Positions 1 through 5,722 of a stretch of DNA of 13,168 bases are shown here, piece after piece. The stretch lies in the NCBI GenBank assembly GCA_964637845.1, contig CAZWXI010000082.1:1-13168 (forward strand), read 5' to 3'. Origin of the DNA: PGYU01 sp964637845 (GTDB lineage Bacteria > Bacteroidota > Ignavibacteria > Kapaibacteriales > UBA2268). The notes beneath the pieces are model-generated. The model had not been told where the DNA came from. It searched no databases and saw only the letters and a program-made list of their open reading frames with translations. The translations under genes were made by a program, and so were the position numbers. Position 1 is the first letter of the stretch, and each line of letters begins with the position of its first letter.

Positions 1-2
1 TC

Positions 3-50
3 AAAAAAAGTAAACATGGCTGGATAGCCGAGAAATGGAGTTTTAGATGA
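3..50 (+). CDS. Possible 3' end of an upstream gene (partial)
   Basis: From base 3 one frame stays open to a TGA at 48-50. It would encode a short tail ending in WIAEKWSFR. Its stop overlaps the start of the next gene as ATGA, a typical sign of translational coupling. The stretch is only 15 codons, and a second frame also ends nearby (TAG at 25-27), so the assignment rests on the overlap geometry alone. No function can be given. Confidence 0.3.
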   Translation, partial: KKSKHGWIAEKWSFR

Positions 51-481
51 AAGTACTAATTTGTGTTATTTCTCTGATATTATTAGCTCAACAATCGCTT
101 TTTGAACAATTAAGCGAAAAGTGTGATTTGAAAAAGCATGAATTTCTGGTAGTCACATTTCAAACACCGTCTTCCTGTGTTAAATGCTTTATCGAACCAA
201 TGAAAATAATTGAAATCATCAAAAATGAATCTTCGGATAAACCATTAAAAATAATTGCATTGGTTAGAGTTGATAGAGAAATTGAACTCAAAGTGTTCCA
301 ACGTGAAAACGACTGGAAATATCCGATGTTTGTTGACGATGGGAATGCACGTAAACAACTTGGTATAAAAGGTACGTCAATGATAGCAATTTTAAACGCA
401 AAAGGTAAAATCGTTGAAGAGTTTGCTCTCGGTAATATGAAAGAAAATATTGAAAAAGCGAAAAAGTTCGCAAAAAAATAG
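47..481 (+). CDS. Small exported thioredoxin-like protein with a CVKC motif
   Basis: The 144-residue product begins with a hydrophobic segment (about residues 3-14) that looks like a signal peptide or membrane anchor. A thioredoxin/redoxin-type fold follows. A beta strand (HEFLVVTF) leads to CVKC at residues 44-47, with Pro51 shortly after, as in TlpA-type proteins. The C-terminal half has the family pattern of a Gly-Ile-Lys-Gly-Thr turn, a strand, and Lys-Gly-Lys-Ile-Val. Thioredoxins carry a cis-proline after that Gly-Thr, but here the residue is Ser111 (GTSMIAIL), which is unusual for an active oxidoreductase. The start is supported by GGAG at 37-40, six bases before the ATG. The protein probably acts in the periplasm on thiols or disulfides; the exact role is unknown. 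It may be the last gene of an operon entering from the left, and it lies 86 bp before paaZ on the same strand. Confidence 0.8.
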   Translation: MKVLICVISLILLAQQSLFEQLSEKCDLKKHEFLVVTFQTPSSCVKCFIEPMKIIEIIKNESSDKPLKIIALVRVDREIELKVFQRENDWKYPMFVDDGNARKQLGIKGTSMIAILNAKGKIVEEFALGNMKENIEKAKKFAKK

Positions 482-567
482 TTCTTAGCCTCACCCAAAA
501 ATTTAACAACAGATTGAGCGATTCATCGTTGTTTGTTCAAATCAAGTAACAACCTTAAAGAATTGTC

Positions 568-2613
568 ATGAAACTAAAAAGCTATGCTGAAGGACACTGG
601 ATCGAGGGCGAAGGCTCTGGACAAACACTTTATCACGCAGTGACTGGCGAACCCGTTGCCGAAATTACGAGCAAAGGATTAGATTTTGGAGGAATGCTCG
701 AATATGCCCGAAAAGTAGGCAATCCTGCATTACGCAAACTGTCATTCCACGAGAGAGCAAGACTACTCAAAGCTCTCGCAGTCCACCTGATGAGCAAGAA
801 AGATATATTTTATGATTTATCGTGGGCAACAGGTGCCACAAGAGCCGATTCATGGATAGATATCGAAGGCGGTATCGGCACTTTGTTCACTTATGCAAGC
901 AAGGGACGACGTGAATTACCCGACGCACCATTCTATCTCGAAGGTAATCTCGAGCAACTCTCGAAAAATGGCACTTTTGTCGGACACCACATCTGCGTAC
1001 CTTTGGAGGGCGCCGCAATCCATATCAATGCTTTTAACTTCCCGTGTTGGGGCATGCTTGAAAAAATGTCTCCCTCAATATTAGCCGGCGTGCCGACAAT
1101 CATTAAACCCGCCTCGCTTACTGCGTATTTGACCGAAGCTATGGTACGCGAGATTATTAACTCAAAAATATTGCCCGAAGGTGCTGTTCAGTTGATTTGC
1201 GGAAGCGCTGGCGATTTGCTCGACCATGTCAATCATCAGGACGTAATCACTTTGACTGGTTCGGCAAGCACGGGATTGAAATTGAAATCTAAGAAAAATA
1301 TTTTAGAGAACTCTGTTCGTTTCAATATGGAGGCCGATTCGCTAAATTGCTCCATATTGGGACCTGACGTAACTCCCGATATGGAAGAATTTGATTTGTA
1401 CGTTAAAGAAGTCGTACGAGAAATGACTGTAAAGGCAGGGCAGAAATGTACGGCGATACGTCGCGCCATTGTTCCCGAAGATTTAATCGAAGAAGTAGGC
1501 AAAGCCGTGAATAGTCGCCTAAAAAAGAACATAATCGGTAATCCCCAGACGGAAGGTGTGAGAATGGGACCATTGGCTGGACATGACCAAGTGGTTGAAG
1601 TTAGGGAGCGAGTGAACGAATTATTACGCTCAGGGAAATTAATCACAAATACTTTAGAGGAAATCGAGGTAGTAGGTGCTGACAAAAACAAAGGTGCATT
1701 CTTTGCTCCTACCCTATTGCAATGCGACACCCCATTTGATTGCACCGAAATCCACGATATTGAAGCATTCGGGCCCGTAAGTACGCTTATCCCCTACAAA
1801 AATATTGATGAGGCAATAAAATTGGCGAATATGGGCAAAGGTAGTCTTGTTGGCTCGATTTTCACAGCCGATGATGAAATAGCGCGTGAACTATTTTTCG
1901 GCACTGCTACAAATCACGGCAGAATAATGATAGTAAACCGTTATTGCGCCAAAGAATCCACAGGCCACGGCTCTCCGATGCCTCACCTTGTGCATGGTGG
2001 TCCCGGTAGAGCCGGCGGAGGCGAGGAATTAGGCGGCATCCGTTCTGTGCTTCACTATATGCAGCGTACTGCAATCCAAGGCAGCCCGACAACGTTGGCG
2101 CACATTGCTCAACAGTGGTTTAAGGGCGCCCGCAGACATGAAGATTTAGTACATCCTTTCCGCAAGCATTTCGAGGCGCTACAAATCGGGGAATCATACG
2201 AAACACGCGGGCGTACAATCACCGAGGCAGATATTGTCAGCTTTACGAATGTCAGTTGGGACACTTTCTATGCTCACACAGATATAACCGTGTTGGACGG
2301 AACTCTTTTCGAAGGCAGAGTGGCACACGGCTATTTTGTACTTTCTGCTGCTGCGGGATTATTCGTTGATGGCAGACGCGGTCCCGTGCTTGCAAATTAC
2401 GGTATAGATGAACTTCGGTTCATCAAGCCGGTTTACGTGAATGATACAATTCATGTTTTTCTGACAGTAAAGGAAAAAATTGTAAAGGAAAGCAAAGAAG
2501 GTATGCCCGACCACGGTGTTGTCAAATGGGACGTAGAAGTGCTCAATCAACGTGACGAAGTAGTCGCTAATACCACAATTTTGACTCTTGTAGCCCGAAA
2601 ACCTCAAGGTTAA
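568..2613 (+). CDS. paaZ: Phenylacetate degradation bifunctional protein PaaZ (aldehyde dehydrogenase + oxepin-CoA hydrolase)
   Basis: The 681-residue product has the same length as E. coli PaaZ. Residues about 1-525 are an aldehyde dehydrogenase domain with the catalytic pair Glu255 (NMEADS) and Cys294 (GQKCTAIRRA). Residues about 540-681 are a MaoC/hot-dog hydratase domain with the Asp565-Phe-Tyr-Ala-His570 active-site motif (WDTFYAH), a match to the Asp/His pair of the known enzyme. In the characterised family the hydratase opens the oxepin-CoA ring and the dehydrogenase oxidises the resulting semialdehyde with NADP+ to 3-oxo-5,6-dehydrosuberyl-CoA, in the cytosol. All four catalytic residues are present, so both activities are expected. 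No other paa gene lies in the window. No clear Shine-Dalgarno sequence precedes the ATG. The gene looks richer in G+C than the DNA to its right. It ends exactly where repeat copy 2612-2893 begins, facing the convergent secreted-protein gene. Confidence 0.95.
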   Translation: MKLKSYAEGHWIEGEGSGQTLYHAVTGEPVAEITSKGLDFGGMLEYARKVGNPALRKLSFHERARLLKALAVHLMSKKDIFYDLSWATGATRADSWIDIEGGIGTLFTYASKGRRELPDAPFYLEGNLEQLSKNGTFVGHHICVPLEGAAIHINAFNFPCWGMLEKMSPSILAGVPTIIKPASLTAYLTEAMVREIINSKILPEGAVQLICGSAGDLLDHVNHQDVITLTGSASTGLKLKSKKNILENSVRFNMEADSLNCSILGPDVTPDMEEFDLYVKEVVREMTVKAGQKCTAIRRAIVPEDLIEEVGKAVNSRLKKNIIGNPQTEGVRMGPLAGHDQVVEVRERVNELLRSGKLITNTLEEIEVVGADKNKGAFFAPTLLQCDTPFDCTEIHDIEAFGPVSTLIPYKNIDEAIKLANMGKGSLVGSIFTADDEIARELFFGTATNHGRIMIVNRYCAKESTGHGSPMPHLVHGGPGRAGGGEELGGIRSVLHYMQRTAIQGSPTTLAHIAQQWFKGARRHEDLVHPFRKHFEALQIGESYETRGRTITEADIVSFTNVSWDTFYAHTDITVLDGTLFEGRVAHGYFVLSAAAGLFVDGRRGPVLANYGIDELRFIKPVYVNDTIHVFLTVKEKIVKESKEGMPDHGVVKWDVEVLNQRDEVVANTTILTLVARKPQG

Positions 2614-2893
2614 ATTTTCCCGTCCCGTCAATTGTTTCAACTGATGGGACAGAAAGTTAGTACTTAATAAACCTTGTTCGCAATATGCCTGAAGCGGTTG
2701 TAACGGTGGCGTGGTAGATACCTATGCTGAGCGAGTGTATGGGCAATGTTACTTCGAATATCGGAGAAACCGGATAGTCAATACGCATGACCTCTATGCC
2801 TGAGTAATCGTAAACAATGACTGAATGCACCGTTTGCATATCCGCGAATTGAAGCGATATAGTATTGTTAGCCGGATTGGGCACAGGGAGAAT
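2612..2893 (-). repeat. Cassette-end repeat, left copy: terminator plus T9SS-domain coding end
   Basis: By eye, these 282 bases match 5678-5959 with a single difference (2882 versus 5948). The repeat contains the hairpin, the stop codon and the last 77 or so codons of the secreted-protein gene on the minus strand. Its left edge falls inside the paaZ stop codon, so the poly-T tail seen after the hairpin in the other copies is cut short here. Confidence 0.95.
2622..2650 (-). terminator. Hairpin between convergent genes, copy 1
   Basis: On the minus strand, GTCCCATCA pairs with TGACGGGAC (one mismatch) and the stem continues as GTTG/CAAT around an AAA loop. It follows the stop codon of the secreted-protein gene by a few bases. 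The T-run that follows copies 2 and 3 is shortened to TTT here because paaZ begins. It lies between convergent genes and could also limit paaZ transcription, although no T-run follows on the plus strand. Confidence 0.55.
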
Positions 2894-5587
2894 TATATTT
2901 TGGGGCCGTTTGGTTTGACTTACAACTCCAGTAGTATTTATTGTATCAACTATTTCTGGGGGTTGGTCAAGTGGCTTGTATTGAACTTTATTTACAACCC
3001 AAATACTAGAACCGAAGAATGTTAAAATTAGCTCATTTTTTGATAAAACATCTAAATCAAAAACCGTATGTGGATTAGTTGCAGTAAATCTATTATCCGT
3101 AAAATGAGTTCCTGAGCCATCTATTTCAATAAATCCGGTTCCGTTTGAACGCACAGTTCCAATTGCAAAAATAGTATTGCGATTATTATATAATCTATGT
3201 AGAACCTTCCAATCCGGCATTTCTTTCATCCAAATCACTTTACCATTTGCATTAAGAACACCGATGATGCCAATAGTACCAGTCGTTTGTTCACCACAAA
3301 ATGCGATTAAACTGTTTGGTATTTTGAGAATAGATTTTATATTGATGTCGGAAGGTAAATCTAAGTCATATCTTTCAATCAGTTCCAATTGTGATGTATA
3401 TTTGAACAGAAGGAACTTATTGTCATTACTTTTGGCTATAACGAAAATCAATTCATCCGAAAATTTGATCAATTCGATAAATTTTTCAATTATAGAGTCA
3501 TGTCTAACAATTGAACCATTCATATCCGAGATTACAATTTTGCTATTAATATAATTACCCAATCCCCGATAATATAAGCCACCTACTAAAACACTATTAT
3601 TGTCAAATCTAACTAATGATGATGGTGGGTAAAGTAAATTAATGGACCCATTATTTACAAAATTCTCAATACCCGAAATAGGATTAATTTTTCTTAACCC
3701 TCGCGACATTATATGGTGTATTAATAACGTGTCATTAAAACTAATTAAGTTAGAGAAACGATAATGCTGTAAATCTTTATATATAAGAGTATTAGTATTC
3801 ATTTTTAAGTTCATATTTGTATCAAATTTCAAAAGATGATTAGCAAATGTCTGTACTCCATGCGATGCGAAGAAGCTATAGATTGAATCTTTAACAACTT
3901 GAGTTCCGATTGGTTGTATCCATCTATCTCTATAATATTTCAAATAATCATCATAAAATTGTCCGGCATATGTATAAACAGCCCCTTTCAATATCAATGG
4001 TTCTACTTTTGATTTACCCACAGAAATATAGTAATATTTTGTTAACGTATCTTTTCTATACTTATCAGTTATTATTAAACTTATATGGTATCTTCCTGTA
4101 TTTGTGAAGATATATGTAGGATTCATTTCATTTGAAAAAACTTTCTCGTTAACTAACCAAGTTCTACTTAGTATTTCGCCTGAGGAGTTACAAAAAAATC
4201 TAACTGACAGTGGTGCATCACCTGAAGTAAAATCAGATGAAAAACTAGGTTTTAGCGCCCCCAAAACTTCAATGAAGTTATTAGCAAGTTCTTCGTATGA
4301 TTTACCGTCTTTAAATAAGCGAAGTCTAACATCATAAAAACCCGGGGTATCGAAAGTAAAGGTAGGATTGGGATGAAACGACTTCCGCCCGTCCGAGAGT
4401 TCCCATTCAATAGTCTCGTATTCGAAGTTGCTTTTATTGTAGAGATTAAGAGATTCGCCGATATAAACATAATTCGAATCTGCTACAAAAGCAACACTTG
4501 GTTCGTTTGCTAAAAATTTGGAATTAAATATCCCGAATTTGTCTTTTGTTGCAAATAAAACCTTATTCAAACTTTTTGAGTAATTAATATGAGAAATATG
4601 ATTATAGGGATTATCATTCAAGCTATCAATACAGCGTTTTGTTTCAAAATCATATATGTAAACATTTTTACCGGAAAGTATAAGATATTGGTTTTTATTA
4701 CTAAAACAATAGTCGGTATAATTAATATGTTTCAAATTATATTTATTGAGAGTTTTGGTAGTTTCATCAGATATTATAACTAATTCGCCATCATTGTTTA
4801 TTGCTGCAATTGGTCCATCAATACCAGTAAAACTTAATTTTTTATATTCGGTATAAGGTTCTTCAAAAACGCCGGTACCCGTTTCATGAATTTTGATTAC
4901 CTTTACGGTAAAGTCATCCAAAGCTATTTGAAATATCCTAAAAATATCTTTATTTTCATATTTCGTCAGATTTGTTATGAGAAACCTTGACCTATCTTCA
5001 TTTATCACAAAATCCGATTCGTAAATAAAATACTTTTGGAGTAAAGTCATTTGTGAAAAATCTTCAAACGTAAAAATATTTAACTCTTTAATACTTGAAT
5101 AACTTTTAGGATGAAGAAAACTATTTATGTGTGATGCAAAGTATAACTGATTTCTGATTAAAACGTAATCAACCTTTATTTGAAGGAACTCCCATTGATT
5201 TGCATTAACACCAAAGCCTTTTGATTGATAAAGTAAATTGTCGTTTAATAAATCGTAAATACTGAAACGAATACGCATTAGATCTACATAATCCATTTTT
5301 ATACACGTTTTCAAATCTTTGCTGATTACTCTTACTGTATCGAATTGCTTTTCATAAATCAATTTTCCGTCTTCAACATCCCAAAATCGAAGCGTATTGT
5401 CGCGAGAATATGTCCAGACAGTGTCGCCTGTTGAAGAAAGACCGAACTGTGTGATAGAATCAATCTGCATTCTTTGGAATAAGACATTCCCTGATTGCAC
5501 CCAGCCGCTTGTGTCGCTCTGGGAATAAAGATTTGACACCGCCATGGATATCATTGCGGCTACGATTACAATTATGCTATGCTTCAT
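2657..5587 (-). CDS. Giant T9SS-secreted protein with propeller-like regions and two PKD domains (tandem copy 1)
   Basis: The 976-residue product starts with a signal peptide (MKHSIIVIVAAMISM, cleavage probably near residue 22). Residues about 45-360 show WD40/propeller-like strands (for example TLRFWDVEDGKLIYEKQF). Two PKD-type Ig domains follow at about 366-442 (IEWELSDG, FDTPGFYDV) and 445-523 (TWLVNE, TNTGRYHISL). Residues about 530-870 form a second repeat-strand region with NANGKVIW and GTGFIEIDG motifs. The last 77 or so residues are a type A T9SS sorting domain (PVPNPANN, VIVYDYSGIEV, GIYHATV, TRFIKY). The protein is expected to cross the outer membrane by T9SS and be surface-bound or released; its ligand is unknown. 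GGGAG lies eight bases upstream of the ATG. Start and end are almost identical in DNA to the neighbouring copy at 5723-8635, whereas the core is diverged. Confidence 0.9.
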   Translation of the reverse strand: MKHSIIVIVAAMISMAVSNLYSQSDTSGWVQSGNVLFQRMQIDSITQFGLSSTGDTVWTYSRDNTLRFWDVEDGKLIYEKQFDTVRVISKDLKTCIKMDYVDLMRIRFSIYDLLNDNLLYQSKGFGVNANQWEFLQIKVDYVLIRNQLYFASHINSFLHPKSYSSIKELNIFTFEDFSQMTLLQKYFIYESDFVINEDRSRFLITNLTKYENKDIFRIFQIALDDFTVKVIKIHETGTGVFEEPYTEYKKLSFTGIDGPIAAINNDGELVIISDETTKTLNKYNLKHINYTDYCFSNKNQYLILSGKNVYIYDFETKRCIDSLNDNPYNHISHINYSKSLNKVLFATKDKFGIFNSKFLANEPSVAFVADSNYVYIGESLNLYNKSNFEYETIEWELSDGRKSFHPNPTFTFDTPGFYDVRLRLFKDGKSYEELANNFIEVLGALKPSFSSDFTSGDAPLSVRFFCNSSGEILSRTWLVNEKVFSNEMNPTYIFTNTGRYHISLIITDKYRKDTLTKYYYISVGKSKVEPLILKGAVYTYAGQFYDDYLKYYRDRWIQPIGTQVVKDSIYSFFASHGVQTFANHLLKFDTNMNLKMNTNTLIYKDLQHYRFSNLISFNDTLLIHHIMSRGLRKINPISGIENFVNNGSINLLYPPSSLVRFDNNSVLVGGLYYRGLGNYINSKIVISDMNGSIVRHDSIIEKFIELIKFSDELIFVIAKSNDNKFLLFKYTSQLELIERYDLDLPSDINIKSILKIPNSLIAFCGEQTTGTIGIIGVLNANGKVIWMKEMPDWKVLHRLYNNRNTIFAIGTVRSNGTGFIEIDGSGTHFTDNRFTATNPHTVFDLDVLSKNELILTFFGSSIWVVNKVQYKPLDQPPEIVDTINTTGVVSQTKRPQNIILPVPNPANNTISLQFADMQTVHSVIVYDYSGIEVMRIDYPVSPIFEVTLPIHSLSIGIYHATVTTASGILRTRFIKY
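4395..4432 (-). repeat. Identical DNA island inside PKD domain 1 (copy in gene 1)
   Basis: These 38 bases are identical to 7506-7543 in the neighbouring paralogue and lie within a wider stretch of about 100 bases of high similarity. They encode the NFEYETIEWELSDG part of the first PKD domain. The flanking core sequence is far more diverged, so this is a conserved island rather than the edge of the terminal repeats. Confidence 0.85.
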
Positions 5588-5608
5588 TCTATTGCTCCCA
5601 AATAATTA

Positions 5609-5634
5609 TATAGGTTTTTGCAAACCGTCCTATA
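5609..5634. promoter_or_regulatory. Nested inverted repeat upstream of secreted-protein gene 1 (candidate operator)
   Basis: TATAGG at 5609-5614 is mirrored by CCTATA at 5629-5634. Inside it, GGTTT (5613-5617) is mirrored by AAACC (5622-5626). The element begins 21 bases upstream of the start codon of the minus-strand gene, in the region where a promoter or 5' UTR must lie. It could be a protein-binding site or an RNA hairpin in the leader. No convincing Bacteroidota -7 box (TAnnTTTG) was found beside it. Confidence 0.35.
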
Positions 5635-5687
5635 GTAATGACACATAAATAAGCATTTTGTTCGGTGCATAAGAAAAAAATTTTCCC

Positions 5688-5716
5688 GTCCCGTCAATTG
5701 TTTCAACTGATGGGAC
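5688..5716 (-). terminator. Rho-independent-like terminator of secreted-protein gene 2, copy 2
   Basis: The same 29-base hairpin as at 2622-2650 lies just after the stop codon of the upstream minus-strand gene. On that strand it is followed by GGGAAAA and then seven T residues. The T-run is a little further from the stem than in textbook terminators, so efficiency is uncertain. It separates the two tandem genes, suggesting they are transcribed individually from identical promoter regions. Confidence 0.65.
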
Positions 5717-5722
5717 AGAAAG

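Noticed and set aside
160..498. Minus-strand ORF of 112 codons opposite the thioredoxin-like gene
   Set aside because: It is antisense to a gene with good family motifs and a Shine-Dalgarno sequence; the Phe/Ile/Ser-rich product is typical of a shadow frame.
505..533. Hairpin AACAAC/GTTGTT between the thioredoxin-like gene and paaZ
   Set aside because: The stem is short and A/T-rich with a long loop and no proper T-run, so it is not supported as a terminator.
1236..1745. Minus-strand ORF of 169 codons opposite paaZ
   Set aside because: It lies entirely within the well-supported paaZ coding sequence and looks like an antisense shadow.
5588..5680. Bacteroidota promoter boxes (TTTG and TAnnTTTG) upstream of the giant genes
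   Set aside because: A TTTG and a TTATTTG are present, but they do not fit the consensus or spacing well enough to call a promoter.
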